A stretch of DNA of 64,000 nt, from assembly GCF_041429775.1 (NCBI RefSeq), contig NZ_CP163421.1, positions 434,001 to 498,000 on the forward strand, written 5' to 3'. Under the pieces are notes generated by a model. It had not been told where the DNA came from. It worked only from the letters and a program-made list of their open reading frames with translations, and ran no database searches. The DNA comes from Glycocaulis abyssi. GTDB taxonomy: Bacteria; Pseudomonadota; Alphaproteobacteria; Caulobacterales; Maricaulaceae. The position numbers and the translations under genes are program-made. Shown here piece after piece: positions 38,682 through 48,441 of the stretch (positions are counted from its first letter, which is position 1; the number at the start of each line of letters is the position of its first letter).

Positions 38682-38830
38682 GGTTTTCCTCAGTAGCAAT
38701 GGCGCGTCGGCGTTGCTCTCGCGCAGTGCAGGGCTTAGACACTAGGGGGTGTAGCAGAGTCCGGCGCGCCCGTAACCCGTACTGCCCCGTGTCTGCAACA
38801 TGGTGATGAACTGGTTCTTCGGGAGACCCC

Positions 38831-39394
38831 ATGCGCTCAATCGCCGCTGTATTTGCCGCCGCCCTTGTCCTGACCGGATGCCAGAGCGTGCGGGACCGCT
38901 TCGACGGACCGCAGCCCAATCCGGGGCCGTGTCCCAATGCGTTGTCGCTGTATGATGCCCACCGTCTGGTGGAGTTCAGCGGCGAGGAGCGTGTTCTGCG
39001 CAATGTCGGCTTTACCGGCGAGGTGCTTAATGTGCGCAGTGCCTGCACCTACACTGACAGCAGCGCGTCACCCATCGACATGCAGATGGCCATCCGCTTT
39101 GCCTTCGGCCGCGGTGCGGCCGCGCAAGGCAGTGAGAAAACCTATCATTATTTTGTCGCCGTGACGCGCACCGACCGTGCGGTGATCGAGCGTCAGGTCT
39201 TCCCGATCACGGTGCGCTTCCCGCCAGGGGAAGACCGGGTCGAACTCACCGAGGAAATCGGTTCAATCACCATTCCGCGTGCAGAAGCGTCAACATCCGG
39301 CTCCAATTTTGAAGTCATTGTCGGGTTTGAACTGACTGCCGAACAGGTTGAATTCAACCGCTCCGGCCTGCGTTTCCGCGTCCCTGTCGAATAA
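38831..39394 (+). CDS. Putative lipoprotein, unknown function
   Basis: 187 residues. A lipobox 'LTGC' puts Cys at residue 17, and GGGAG precedes the ATG. The mature part has repeated beta-strand character ('VVIG...' style alternation, 'TYHYFVAVTRTDRAVIERQVFP', in parts, and 'NFEVIVGFELT'), giving an Ig-like or beta-sandwich impression, but no family is recognised. It starts 13 bases before argS and may be co-transcribed with it. Confidence 0.7.
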   Translation: MRSIAAVFAAALVLTGCQSVRDRFDGPQPNPGPCPNALSLYDAHRLVEFSGEERVLRNVGFTGEVLNVRSACTYTDSSASPIDMQMAIRFAFGRGAAAQGSEKTYHYFVAVTRTDRAVIERQVFPITVRFPPGEDRVELTEEIGSITIPRAEASTSGSNFEVIVGFELTAEQVEFNRSGLRFRVPVE

Positions 39395-39406
39395 TTCTGG
39401 ACCGCC

Positions 39407-41170
39407 ATGACCCGTCTTGCCGATCAGCTCAGCGCCCTGCTGGGCGATGCCTTTGCTGTTATGGAACTTGATCCGGCGCTGGGCCGGGTGTCGGAGAGCG
39501 ACCGTCCCGATCTGGCGCCCTATCAGTGCAATGGCGCGCTGGCAGCCGCCAAGCAGGCGGGCAAGCCGCCGCGCGCTATTGCGGAGGGGGTGAAGGCGCA
39601 TCTCGCCGCCACCGCCCCTGATCTCGATATCGAAATAGCCGGGCCGGGCTTCCTGAATATCACGCCATCGGCGCAGCTTTACACCGCGCGGGCACGCGCG
39701 ATCAGCGCCGATGAGCGCACGGGCGCGGGGCAAGTGGACGCCCCGCTCAAGGTGATGATCGATTTTGGCGGTCCCAATGTCGCCAAGCCCATGCATGTCG
39801 GCCACTTACGCTCCTCGGTCATTGGCGACAGCCTGCAACGCCTGATGCGCTTTCTCGGCCATGAGGTGACCAGCGACATCCACTTAGGCGACTGGGGCCT
39901 GCAGATGGGCCAGCTCATCACCGAGCTGGAGGATGAGCAGCCGGATCTGCCCTATTTCGATGCCAGCTTTACCGGCCCGTATCCGGCTGATGCACCCGTG
40001 ACCATCGAAGACCTGGCCCGGCTCTACCCGCAGGCCAGTGCCAAGGGCAAGGAAGACCCGGCCCGGCAGGAGCGCTCGCGCAAGGCCACGGCCGAGCTGC
40101 AGGCGGGGCGTGCGGGCTATCGCGCCCTGCTGCGCCACTTCATCAATGTGTCGATTGCCGCACTGAAGGAGGATTTCTCCGCGCTCGGCGTGCATTTCGA
40201 CCTGTGGAAGGGCGAGAGCGACGTCAATGATCTGATCCCCGGACTAGTGGAGGATTTCAAGGCGCGCGGCGTGGCGGAAGAATCCGAAGGCGCATGGATC
40301 GTGCGCGTGGCGCGCGAGGACGACAAGAAGGAGCTTGCTCCCCTCATCCTCGTCAGCTCGCAGGGCTCCGCGCTCTACGCGACGACGGACCTCGCCACCA
40401 TCCTCGACCGACGCGAAAGCATTGATCCTGATCTGATCCTCTACGTGGTGGATCTCGGCCAGTCGGATCATTTCGAGCAGGTCTTCCGCGCCGCCGTGAA
40501 GGCGGGTCTCGCCAGCGAGGGCGGGCTGGAGCATGTGAAATTCGGGACGGTCAATGGCTCGGACGGCAAGCGCCTGCGTACCCGCGCCGGTGGCACGTTC
40601 CGGCTGGCAGATCTGATCGGTGAAGCGCGCGAGCGTGCGCGTGCGCGCCTGGCCGAAGCCGGGCTTGGCGAAACGCTGGATGCAGGCGCGCTGGAAGATG
40701 TGGCCCGCAAGGTCGCCAATGCGGCGATCAAGTTTGCCGATCTGCAGAACTACCGCACCACGAATTACATTTTCGAGATGGACCGGTTTGTGTCCTTCGA
40801 GGGCAAGACCGGGCCTTACCTGCTCTATCAGGCCGTGCGCATCAAATCCCTGATGAGGAAGGCCGCTGGCGAAGGGCTGGAGCCGGGCGAGATCAACATC
40901 TCTGCGCCGGAAGAGGCTGCTCTGGTGCGCCGGCTCGACGGCTTCCACGGTGCGTTAATGCGCGCCCATGATGACCGCGCGCCGAACCATATCTGCGAGC
41001 ACGTCTATGGCCTCTCGCAGGCGTTTTCCAGCTTCTATGCGGCTTGTCCGATTCTGCCTGAAAAGGACGAGGCTGTGCGCCGCTCGCGCCTTGGCCTCGC
41101 CGCGCTGACGCTGAAGCAGCTGGAGCTTGGCCTCTCCCTGATCGGTATTGAAGCACCGGAGCGGATGTAG
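39407..41170 (+). CDS. argS: Arginyl-tRNA synthetase
   Basis: 587 residues. Class I signature HIGH appears as 'MHVGHLRS' after 'FGGPNVAKP'. The KMSKS loop is degenerate ('GSDGKRLRTRAG'), as is common in ArgRS. The N-terminal Add-1 domain and the C-terminal DALR anticodon domain ('GPYLLYQAVRIKSLMRKA', 'LKQLELGLSLIGIEAPERM') are present. It charges tRNA-Arg. The glycine riboswitch begins about 90 bases after the stop. Confidence 0.97.
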   Translation: MTRLADQLSALLGDAFAVMELDPALGRVSESDRPDLAPYQCNGALAAAKQAGKPPRAIAEGVKAHLAATAPDLDIEIAGPGFLNITPSAQLYTARARAISADERTGAGQVDAPLKVMIDFGGPNVAKPMHVGHLRSSVIGDSLQRLMRFLGHEVTSDIHLGDWGLQMGQLITELEDEQPDLPYFDASFTGPYPADAPVTIEDLARLYPQASAKGKEDPARQERSRKATAELQAGRAGYRALLRHFINVSIAALKEDFSALGVHFDLWKGESDVNDLIPGLVEDFKARGVAEESEGAWIVRVAREDDKKELAPLILVSSQGSALYATTDLATILDRRESIDPDLILYVVDLGQSDHFEQVFRAAVKAGLASEGGLEHVKFGTVNGSDGKRLRTRAGGTFRLADLIGEARERARARLAEAGLGETLDAGALEDVARKVANAAIKFADLQNYRTTNYIFEMDRFVSFEGKTGPYLLYQAVRIKSLMRKAAGEGLEPGEINISAPEEAALVRRLDGFHGALMRAHDDRAPNHICEHVYGLSQAFSSFYAACPILPEKDEAVRRSRLGLAALTLKQLELGLSLIGIEAPERM

Positions 41171-41261
41171 GGCGTTTCCTCCGCTCCCCCCGATTGACTC
41201 ACGCGCGTGCCGCTCTAGTTTGCGCAGCGACCGGGGAGACCCGTTCGACATAAGGCACCCA

Positions 41262-41451
41262 AGCGGGAGAGACCGGCCGAAGATGCCGGCGCCGAAGGCG
41301 CAACCGCCCCGGAAACGCTCAGGCCGCAGGACCGCTGGGATCGCCGACGCTGGAAAGAGGATTTTGCCTTAGGGCAGCATCCCACCGAAGGAGCAAGCGG
41401 CACGTGGGGTCAGCCCCGTTGCAGCGGGAATCTCTCAGGTCACGAGACAGC
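41262..41451 (+). ncRNA. Tandem glycine riboswitch upstream of gcvT
   Basis: Two aptamers in series. Aptamer 1 (about 41262-41336) is closed by AGCGG/CCGCT (41262-41266/41332-41336) and carries GGGAGAG, the conserved 'CCGAAGGCGCAA' and 'GGAAACGCTCAGGC...AGGACC' elements. A 12-base linker leads to aptamer 2 (about 41349-41451), closed by GCTG/CAGC, with 'CCGAAGGAGCAA' and 'GGAATCTCTCAGG...GAGACAGC'. This matches the gcvT class, which binds glycine and turns on glycine cleavage genes. The operon downstream encodes exactly that system. Confidence 0.93.
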
Positions 41452-41461
41452 GGGGGCAGGG

Positions 41462-41491
41462 CTGCCACGCGAGGCAACTCGCGCACGGCAG
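41462..41491 (+). promoter_or_regulatory. Hairpin in the riboswitch expression platform
   Basis: CTGCC ... GGCAG (41462-41466/41487-41491) encloses a perfect 6-bp stem CGCGAG/CTCGCG capped by a GCAA tetraloop (41468-41483). It lies between aptamer 2 and the gcvT start, without a T-run, so control of translation start or of Rho access seems more likely than intrinsic termination. Confidence 0.5.
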
Positions 41492-41525
41492 TGATTGCAA
41501 ACCCGCGTTCAGGATTTCGTGACCC

Positions 41526-42638
41526 ATGGCCGACACAGCAGACCTTCTCAAAACCCCGCTTTATGACCTGCATGTCGAGCTTGGCGCGCGCATGGTCGAG
41601 TTCGCTGGCTATGCCATGCCGGTGCAGTACCCGGCCGGCATCATGTCCGAGCATCTGCACACCCGGAATCAGGCCGGCCTGTTTGACGTTTCCCACATGG
41701 GGCAGGCGCACATCACCGGCGATGAAGCCGCGCTGGAAGCGCTGATTACGGCAGATCTCTCGGTGCTCGGCGCTGGCGAGCAGAAATACACACTCCTCCT
41801 GAATGCCGAGGGCGGGATCATGGACGATCTCATGGTCTCGCGGCCCTTTGGCGCGGATGGCGGGATTTTCGCTGTCGTCAATGCTGGCACCAAGGGCAAG
41901 GATTTCGCTCATATGCGCGCTGGCTTCGCCGGGCGGGGCACCACCCTTACCGAGCTTGCGGATCGCGCCCTGCTGGCCCTTCAGGGCCCCGCAGCGGCGG
42001 CTGTGTTCACCGGGCTGGTGCCGGAGGCGGCAAAGCTGGTCTTCATGCAATGCGGCGTGTTCACGCTGGACGGGGTGGAGATCTACGCCTCGCGCTCTGG
42101 CTATACGGGCGAGGACGGGTTTGAGATTTCGATTCCGGCAGACAAGGCCGAGAGAATCGCGCGCCTGCTGCTGTCTGATGAGCGGGTGAAGCCGATTGGT
42201 CTTGGCGCGCGTGACAGTCTGCGGCTGGAAGCCGGGCTTTGCCTTTATGGCCACGACATGGACGAGGACCGCACGCCAGTCGAGGCAGCGCTCACATGGG
42301 CCATCGCCAAGGTGCGCCGCGAGCGCGCGGACTTTCCGGGCGCGGCCAAAATCCTCAAACAGATCGCGGACGGTCCGGCGCAGAAGCGCGTCGGCATCAA
42401 GCCGCACGACAAGTCGCCGGCGCGCGAAGGCGCCGAGATTGTCCATGATGGCGAAGTCGTCGGCATGGTGACATCTGGCGGGTTCGGTCCCAGCTTTGGC
42501 GCGCCGGTCGCCATGGGCTATGTCCGCGCAGACCTTGCCAAGCCCGGCACGCCGCTGGAGCTGATGGTGCGCGGCAAGCCGCGCGCGGCTGAAGTTGCCA
42601 GCTTGCCCTTCACGCCGCACCGCTTCCATCGCGGCTGA
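41526..42638 (+). CDS. gcvT: Glycine cleavage system aminomethyltransferase (T protein)
   Basis: 370 residues. '[20 protein letters not shown]' and '[10 protein letters not shown]' are N-terminal signatures, and '[16 protein letters not shown]' lies in the folate-binding barrel. It transfers the methylene group from lipoyl-GcvH to tetrahydrofolate and releases ammonia. First gene of the riboswitch-controlled operon; GcvH follows after 38 bases. Confidence 0.97.
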   Translation: MADTADLLKTPLYDLHVELGARMVEFAGYAMPVQYPAGIMSEHLHTRNQAGLFDVSHMGQAHITGDEAALEALITADLSVLGAGEQKYTLLLNAEGGIMDDLMVSRPFGADGGIFAVVNAGTKGKDFAHMRAGFAGRGTTLTELADRALLALQGPAAAAVFTGLVPEAAKLVFMQCGVFTLDGVEIYASRSGYTGEDGFEISIPADKAERIARLLLSDERVKPIGLGARDSLRLEAGLCLYGHDMDEDRTPVEAALTWAIAKVRRERADFPGAAKILKQIADGPAQKRVGIKPHDKSPAREGAEIVHDGEVVGMVTSGGFGPSFGAPVAMGYVRADLAKPGTPLELMVRGKPRAAEVASLPFTPHRFHRG

Positions 42639-42676
42639 TTTTTCAATTTATCGCATCTGTGACAGGAGATTGCGCC

Positions 42677-43042
42677 ATGACCACCCGCTTTACCAAAGAC
42701 CATGAATGGGTCCGCCTTGAGGGCGATGTCGCCTTTATCGGTATTACCCAGTACGCGACCGAACAGCTCGGCGATGTCATCAGCGTGGAGCTGCCGGACG
42801 TCGGCAAGAGCTTCAAGAAGGGCGACGAGATCGCCGTGGTGGACTCGGTGAAAACCGCCGCCGAGGTGTATGCGCCGGTCTCTGGCGAGGTGATCGAAGT
42901 CAATGACGGCATCGAGGACGCGCCCCAGATCGTCAATGACGAGCCGCTGGCCGGTGGCTGGTTCGTGAAGCTGAAAATTGCCGACAAGGGCGAGCTGGAC
43001 GGGCTGATGGACGAAGCCGCCTACGCCAAGCACATCAGCTAG
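42677..43042 (+). CDS. gcvH: Glycine cleavage system H protein
   Basis: 121 residues from ATG 42677, preceded by CAGGAGA. '[20 protein letters not shown]' and the lipoyl-lysine site '[18 protein letters not shown]' with Lys59 identify it. It carries the aminomethyl group on lipoate between P, T and L proteins. Confidence 0.97.
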   Translation: MTTRFTKDHEWVRLEGDVAFIGITQYATEQLGDVISVELPDVGKSFKKGDEIAVVDSVKTAAEVYAPVSGEVIEVNDGIEDAPQIVNDEPLAGGWFVKLKIADKGELDGLMDEAAYAKHIS

Positions 43043-43058
43043 GGATGTTTCTGCGCTG

Positions 43059-43703
43059 ATGGTCTATCCGCCCCGCCAGTTTGCCGTAACGGACCGGGCC
43101 GAGGCCGAGACGGTGATGTCGGCCTATCCCTTCGCCACGTTCGTGGCGAGCGGCGCTGAGGGGCTGGTGACGGCGCGCACGCCGGTCGTGCTGGAGCGGG
43201 ATCGCGAGGGGTGTGTAACCGCGCTGCTCGGCCATGTGTCCCGCGCCAATCCGGTCTGGCAGGCGGTAGGCGACGGGGCTGAGGCTGTCGCGCTCTTTTC
43301 AGGACCGCACGCCTATGTCAGCGCGTCGGCGTACCCGTCCAAGGCCGAGCATGGCCGGGCGGTGCCGACCTGGAACTATGTGGCCGCCGAGGCCCATGGA
43401 CGCCTGACAGCCTTTGACGGTGCGGACGATCTTCGGGCGCTGCTGGAGGCGCTAACGGGCCGGTTCGAGGACGGACGGGCGGAGCCCTGGGCGGTGTCGG
43501 ACGCGCCGCAGGACTATGTCGATGCGCTGCTGCGCGGGATTACCGGCCTTCGGCTGGCGGTCAGCAGCGCGACGGCGGTGAAGAAACTCAGCCAGAACAA
43601 GGCTGGGACGGATTTTGACGGGGTTCTGGCGTTTCTGGACGCCGAACCTGAACCCGATGCCCACCAGACGGCGGGCCTGATGAGAGAGTTGGAGCGAGGT
43701 TGA
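43059..43703 (+). CDS. PaiB-like FMN-binding protein inside the gcv operon
   Basis: 214 residues, the length of the PaiB family of FMN-binding split-barrel proteins: '[15 protein letters not shown]', '[11 protein letters not shown]', '[14 protein letters not shown]' and '[19 protein letters not shown]' are typical. PaiB was named as a negative regulator of sporulation genes but biochemical roles vary. Its stop overlaps the start of gcvPA (TGATG), so it is translationally coupled. The link to glycine metabolism is not known. Confidence 0.88.
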   Translation: MVYPPRQFAVTDRAEAETVMSAYPFATFVASGAEGLVTARTPVVLERDREGCVTALLGHVSRANPVWQAVGDGAEAVALFSGPHAYVSASAYPSKAEHGRAVPTWNYVAAEAHGRLTAFDGADDLRALLEALTGRFEDGRAEPWAVSDAPQDYVDALLRGITGLRLAVSSATAVKKLSQNKAGTDFDGVLAFLDAEPEPDAHQTAGLMRELERG

Positions 43704-45049
43704 TGCGCTATCTGCCGCTTACCCCTGAAGACCGCACCGAAATGCTTGGCGTCATCGGCGTCAGCTCGGTCGATGCGCTGTTTGCCGATGTGCCGCAGGC
43801 CGCGCGCCTCGACGGTCCGGTAAACCTGCCCCGCCGGGCGACCGAGCTGGAGGTGGAGCGCGCCTTTGCGGCCATGGCGAAGAAGAATGTCGCTGCCAGC
43901 GAAACGGCGTTCTTCGTGGGGGCGGGCGCTTACAAGCACCATATCCCGGCCAGCGTGGATCATCTGATCCAGCGCTCGGAGTTTCTCACCGCCTACACGC
44001 CCTACCAGCCGGAAATCAGCCAGGGCACGCTGCAGACCCTGTTCGAGTTCCAGACCCAAGTGGCGCGCCTGACCGGCATGGATGTGGCCAATGCCTCCAT
44101 GTATGACGGTTCGACCGCGTGCGCGGAGGCTGTGCTGATGGCGGCGCGGGTGACCAAGCGCTCGCGCGCGGTTCTCTCTGGCAATCTCCATCCGCACTAT
44201 GCCGAAGCGACGCGTACGCTCGCGCGCTACATGAATATCGACGTTGCCGCAGACGCACCGGTGCCGGGTGGTCTGGATGATGTCATCAGCCAGATCGACG
44301 AGGAAACCGCCTGCGTCGTGGTGCAGAACCCCGACGTGTTTGGCGGCATCCATGATCTGCGCCCGATTGCCGAGGCAGCTCACGCCAAGGGCGCGCTGCT
44401 GATCGCGGTGTTCACCGAGATTGTCTCGCTCGGCCTGATCGAAAGCCCCGGCGCGATGGGCGCGGACATTGTGGTCGGCGAAGGCCAGTCCATCGGGGTC
44501 GGCCTGCAGTTTGGCGGACCTTATGTGGGGCTTTTCGCCTGCCGCAATGACAAGAGCTTCATACGCAACATGCCGGGCCGTCTGGCGGGCGAAACAATTG
44601 ATGCCGATGGACGGCGTGGCTATGTGCTCACCCTTTCCACGCGCGAGCAGCATATCCGCCGCGACCGTGCGACGTCGAACATCTGCACCAATTCCGGGCT
44701 GATGGCGCTAGCCTTCACCATCCACATGACGCTGCTGGGCGAGAAGGGCCTCAAACACCTTGCCGCCCTCAATCACGAGCGGGCGGTGGAGCTGGCCGAT
44801 GCGCTAGGCGGTGTGCCGGGCGTCACGGTCGAGACCGGTGCCTTCTTCAACGAGTTCACGGTGAAGCTGCCGAAAAATGCCGCCGCCGTTACCGAGGCGC
44901 TGATCGCCAAGGGCGTGCTGGCGGGTGTTCCGGCCAGCCGCCTCTGGCCCGATGGCGGGCTGGATGACCGGCTCATCATCGCCGCCACCGAAACCAATAC
45001 TGACGCCGACATTGCGCTCTTCGCGTCCGCCCTCAAAGAGGTGCTTTAA
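43703..45049 (+). CDS. gcvPA: Glycine dehydrogenase (decarboxylating) subunit 1
   Basis: 448 residues from ATG 43703. '[19 protein letters not shown]', 'SAYPFA...'-unrelated N-terminus followed by '[18 protein letters not shown]' and '[15 protein letters not shown]' are P1 signatures. It forms the first half of the two-subunit P protein with GcvPB, decarboxylating glycine onto lipoyl-GcvH. The subunit itself has the PLP-fold but not the catalytic lysine. Confidence 0.96.
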   Translation: MRYLPLTPEDRTEMLGVIGVSSVDALFADVPQAARLDGPVNLPRRATELEVERAFAAMAKKNVAASETAFFVGAGAYKHHIPASVDHLIQRSEFLTAYTPYQPEISQGTLQTLFEFQTQVARLTGMDVANASMYDGSTACAEAVLMAARVTKRSRAVLSGNLHPHYAEATRTLARYMNIDVAADAPVPGGLDDVISQIDEETACVVVQNPDVFGGIHDLRPIAEAAHAKGALLIAVFTEIVSLGLIESPGAMGADIVVGEGQSIGVGLQFGGPYVGLFACRNDKSFIRNMPGRLAGETIDADGRRGYVLTLSTREQHIRRDRATSNICTNSGLMALAFTIHMTLLGEKGLKHLAALNHERAVELADALGGVPGVTVETGAFFNEFTVKLPKNAAAVTEALIAKGVLAGVPASRLWPDGGLDDRLIIAATETNTDADIALFASALKEVL

Positions 45050-45052
45050 CCC

Positions 45053-46633
45053 ATGGCCATGAACCAGCAGGGACGTCCCACCCGTCCGAACGAAAACGCC
45101 GCCACGGGCGGTTATGCCGACACTATCTCCGGCTCGCGCGGCCTCGATCAGGCCGAACCGCTGATCTTCGAGCGCGGGCGCACGGACCTCACCGGCGTCG
45201 ATTTTCCCGAACTTAAAGGCACGAAGACGCGCCTTGGCGGATTGGAGCGCAAGAGTGATATCGGCCTTCCCGGCCTCTCCGAGCCGGAAGCCATGCGCCA
45301 TTATGTGCGCCTCAGTCGCAAGAATTACGCGATCGATCTGGGCATTTATCCGCTCGGCTCGTGCACGATGAAGCATAATCCGCGCCTGAATGAGAAGATG
45401 GCGCGCCTGCCGGGCTTTGGCGATGTCCACCCGCTGCAGCCGCAATCGACGGTGCAGGGCGCGCTGGAGCTGATCGGCGAGCTGGCCCACTGGCTGATGA
45501 CGCTGACCAATACGCCGTGCGTGGCGATGAGCCCCAAAGCCGGTGCGCATGGTGAGCTGTGCGGCATGATGGCCATTCGCGCGGCGCTGGATGCGCGCGG
45601 CGAAACCGGCCGCCGCCGCGTGCTGGTGCCTGAAAGTGCGCACGGCACCAACCCGGCCACCGCCGTTCAGTGCGGTTTCCATTGCGATGAAATCCCGGCC
45701 AATGCCGATGGCCGCGTTGATATGGAAGCGTTCAAGGCGAAGCTAGGGCCGGATGTCGCCGGCATCATGCTGACCAATCCCAATACGTGCGGCCTGTTCG
45801 AGCGTGACATCAGGGAAATCGCCGATCTGATCCACGAGGCAGGCGGGTATTTCTACTGCGATGGCGCGAACTTCAACGCCATTGTGGGGCGCGTGCGCCC
45901 CGGCGATCTTGGCATCGACGCCATGCACATCAATCTGCACAAGACCTTCTCCACCCCCCATGGCGGCGGCGGTCCCGGCTCTGGCCCGACCGTGTTCTCG
46001 CAGGCGCTCGCCCCGTTCGCGCCGGTGCCTTACGTGGTGCAGAAGGGCGAGACCTGGCACATGGTCGAGCATGAGGCAGAGGCCCGCGCCGACGGCGCCG
46101 AGCCCTTCGGCCGCATGGTCGCCTTCCATGGCCAGATGGGCATGTTCACGCGTGCGCTCTCCTACATGATGAGCCACGGCTCTGACGGGCTGCGCCAGGT
46201 GGCCGAAGATTCCGTGCTCAACGCCAACTATGTGCTGGCGCGCCTGAAGCATGTGATGACGCCCGCCTTTGAGGGTACCTGCATGCACGAGGCGCTGTTT
46301 GATGACCGCTTCCTGAAAGATACCGGCGTCACCACGCTCGACTTTGCCAAAGCCATGATCGATGAGGGCTATCACCCGATGACCATGTACTTCCCGCTGG
46401 TCGTGCATGGCGCGATGCTGATCGAGCCGACCGAGACCGAAAGCAAGTCTGGCCTCGACCGGTTCTGCGACGTGCTGGAGGGCCTCGCAGAGGCGGCGAA
46501 ATCCGGCGATACGGCGCGTTTCGCGTCCGCTCCGGTCCATGCCCCGGTCAAGCGCCTCGACGAGACGCGCGCGGCCCGCAATCCGGTGCTGGTGTGGCAG
46601 GAGAGCGAAGACCAGCCGCAGGCGGCCGAATAG
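45053..46633 (+). CDS. gcvPB: Glycine dehydrogenase (decarboxylating) subunit 2
   Basis: 526 residues. The PLP lysine is in 'HINLHKTFSTPHGGGGPGSG', and 'GSCTMKHNPRLNEKMA' and 'LTNPNTCGLFERDI' are conserved. It is the catalytic half of the split P protein and the last gene of the gcv operon. Its stop lies 3 bases from the acyltransferase stop on the opposite strand. Confidence 0.97.
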   Translation: MAMNQQGRPTRPNENAATGGYADTISGSRGLDQAEPLIFERGRTDLTGVDFPELKGTKTRLGGLERKSDIGLPGLSEPEAMRHYVRLSRKNYAIDLGIYPLGSCTMKHNPRLNEKMARLPGFGDVHPLQPQSTVQGALELIGELAHWLMTLTNTPCVAMSPKAGAHGELCGMMAIRAALDARGETGRRRVLVPESAHGTNPATAVQCGFHCDEIPANADGRVDMEAFKAKLGPDVAGIMLTNPNTCGLFERDIREIADLIHEAGGYFYCDGANFNAIVGRVRPGDLGIDAMHINLHKTFSTPHGGGGPGSGPTVFSQALAPFAPVPYVVQKGETWHMVEHEAEARADGAEPFGRMVAFHGQMGMFTRALSYMMSHGSDGLRQVAEDSVLNANYVLARLKHVMTPAFEGTCMHEALFDDRFLKDTGVTTLDFAKAMIDEGYHPMTMYFPLVVHGAMLIEPTETESKSGLDRFCDVLEGLAEAAKSGDTARFASAPVHAPVKRLDETRAARNPVLVWQESEDQPQAAE

Positions 46634-46635
46634 CG

Positions 46636-47781
46636 CTACCGGTCAGGGAATCCGGTCTGTCCTGTCTGGACGTCCGGATCCTCATGGCCTGCCGGTGCGC
46701 GCTTCTGGCGGTGCGGCCCCTCAAACAGGCGGTCGCCCAGCTTTCGCGTAGCTTTCAGGGCTGGATATTCCAGCAGGCGGAACGCTGCGCCTGACACCGC
46801 GATGCATGCCACCAGAGACATGATGAGGAAGGCGAAATTCGCCAGCGGTCCGAAATCTGGCAGGACGCTCACCCATACCCGCACCAGAGCTGACAGGACC
46901 AGCAGGTGGGAGAGGTAGAGCGCGTATGACCAGTCCCCCAGTATCACCAGCCAGCCGGGCGGTTTCAGCCTGCCCTGCATCTCCAGGCTGACGGCGCCAT
47001 AAACGATCAATGCCGAAGGGGCACCGAAGGCGGCAACGCGCGCCCAGCCGGATGGGAAGGCTTCGGCGTGCTCGGGCCATATCAGCCACGCAGCGGCGGC
47101 CAGCCACAGTGCAGCGATCACGAGGGCGGTGCGGGCAAAGCGTTTCTCGCCCGAACAGATCAGCATGCCGGCCAGCGCGCCCAGAATGAACTCTATCGTT
47201 AGTGGGTTCACTATCAGCGCGCCGATGGCAGGCAGGCCATCCAGCATCAGCGAGCCTGCAATCACGCATGCGGCCCAGCCCGCCAGAAGGGCGGGAAGCC
47301 AGCGCTCCGGAAAGACGAGGATCAGCGCGAACACCGCGTAGAAATACATCTCGTGGGTCAGCGTCCAGCCCACATGCAGGATTGGCAGCGCATTCTCTAT
47401 CGGCCACAGGGTAAAGGACTGCCAGATATGCAGATCGGCCAGCTCCCGGGTCAGTGTGGCGGGGATGAATATGTAGGCCGCCAGCGCGAGCGCGGTGAAG
47501 AACCAGTAGACCGGGTAGATGCGGGTGAAACGCGCATAGGCAAAGCGCCCGATAAAGCGGACATCTGCGCGCGGCTTGCCTTGCGTGATGTAGACCATCA
47601 CGAAGCCTGAAATGACGAAGAACAGGTCCACACCGGCAAAGCCCAGCGTCCACTGCCCGCTGGTAACCGGCTCGGCGAAGAAGCGCCCGCTGATCTGCGC
47701 GCCATGCCCGGCCAGTACAAGCAGCGCAGCCACAGCCCGCAAGGACTGCAATGCGTGAAGCGGCATGATGGCTGCGTGCAT
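46636..47781 (-). CDS. Acyltransferase 3 family membrane protein
   Basis: 381 residues with about ten hydrophobic segments. 'LQSLRAVAALLVLAGHGAQ' carries the conserved Arg and His near the N-terminus, and 'GFAGVDLFFVISGFVM' is the next family motif. Such enzymes acylate sugars of lipopolysaccharide, exopolysaccharide or membrane glycans. The target is unknown. Start ATG 47781; ATG 47766 is an alternative. Confidence 0.88.
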   Translation of the reverse strand: MHAAIMPLHALQSLRAVAALLVLAGHGAQISGRFFAEPVTSGQWTLGFAGVDLFFVISGFVMVYITQGKPRADVRFIGRFAYARFTRIYPVYWFFTALALAAYIFIPATLTRELADLHIWQSFTLWPIENALPILHVGWTLTHEMYFYAVFALILVFPERWLPALLAGWAACVIAGSLMLDGLPAIGALIVNPLTIEFILGALAGMLICSGEKRFARTALVIAALWLAAAAWLIWPEHAEAFPSGWARVAAFGAPSALIVYGAVSLEMQGRLKPPGWLVILGDWSYALYLSHLLVLSALVRVWVSVLPDFGPLANFAFLIMSLVACIAVSGAAFRLLEYPALKATRKLGDRLFEGPHRQKRAPAGHEDPDVQTGQTGFPDR

Positions 47782-48094
47782 TCGGGCTCCAGATCTGGCC
47801 TTGAACGGACGCTATAGAAGCGGCTGGAGGCAGGCAATCGGCGTGCGGCGCAAGCTGGCTCAATCGCGATGAGTTGTATACCCATGTGGGAACCGGCCCT
47901 TGCCGGGGCGGGTTATTCGACAGAAGAGCGCCGAGGCCCGCCTGCCGTCCGCATTTGCGCCACAATTGGCATGCGGATGATCGCCAGAATGCAACACGTG
48001 CCCGGAATCAGCTGCTGACCGCCTTGCAGCCTCTGGTCAGCGGCTCACATATGGCGGGAGGGTCCGTTCCGCGCCCAGGGAGACAGCTTTGGTC
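47782..48094. other. Divergent intergenic region with a structured segment
   Basis: 313 bases between the acyltransferase (minus) and a small membrane protein (plus), presumably carrying both promoters. A 7-bp perfect inverted repeat GCTGACC/GGTCAGC (48014-48020/48035-48041), extendable to 10 bp with one G-U pair, lies in the plus-strand leader. No gene or known RNA was recognised. Confidence 0.45.
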
Positions 48095-48370
48095 ATGAAT
48101 GATGCAGTCAACGAGTTCAGCAAATCCCGCATTGGCGGGATTATCGTTCTCGTGCTGCGCGCGATTGGCGTTGCGCTGGGCCTGTTCCTGATGGCGGTTT
48201 CAATCCCGCTCTTCTTCCTGCCCATCCCGCTGGGCATTCCGCTCTTCATCCTCGCCGCCCTGTTGCTGGCGGCCTCGTCGCGCACCGCCCACGGGGTCGT
48301 GACAGGCTTCCTGAAACGCTTTCCGCCGGTCTGGAACCGGGTAAAGCGCATGTTTGGCGAGAAGGACTAA
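48095..48370 (+). CDS. Small transmembrane protein, unknown function
   Basis: 91 residues from ATG 48095, with AGGGAGA upstream. Two adjacent hydrophobic segments ('GIIVLVLRAIGVALGLFLMA' and 'LFFLPIPLGIPLFILAALLLA') contain prolines, and a basic C-terminus ('FLKRFPPVWNRVKRMFG') faces the cytoplasm by the positive-inside rule. Possibly related to small PGPGW-type membrane proteins, but not certain. It is followed by a strong terminator. Confidence 0.65.
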   Translation: MNDAVNEFSKSRIGGIIVLVLRAIGVALGLFLMAVSIPLFFLPIPLGIPLFILAALLLAASSRTAHGVVTGFLKRFPPVWNRVKRMFGEKD

Positions 48371-48385
48371 AAAGTCCTCAGGCGC

Positions 48386-48415
48386 AAAAAAAACGGGGCC
48401 AATTGGCCCCGTTTT
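48386..48415. terminator. Bidirectional Rho-independent terminator
   Basis: A perfect 11-bp stem with a 4-base AATT loop (48390-48414) is flanked by an A-run (48386-48393) and a T-run (48411-48414). It serves the small membrane gene on the plus strand and the atp operon on the minus strand. Confidence 0.92.
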
Positions 48416-48441
48416 CGTATCCGGTGATATGAGTACAGGCC

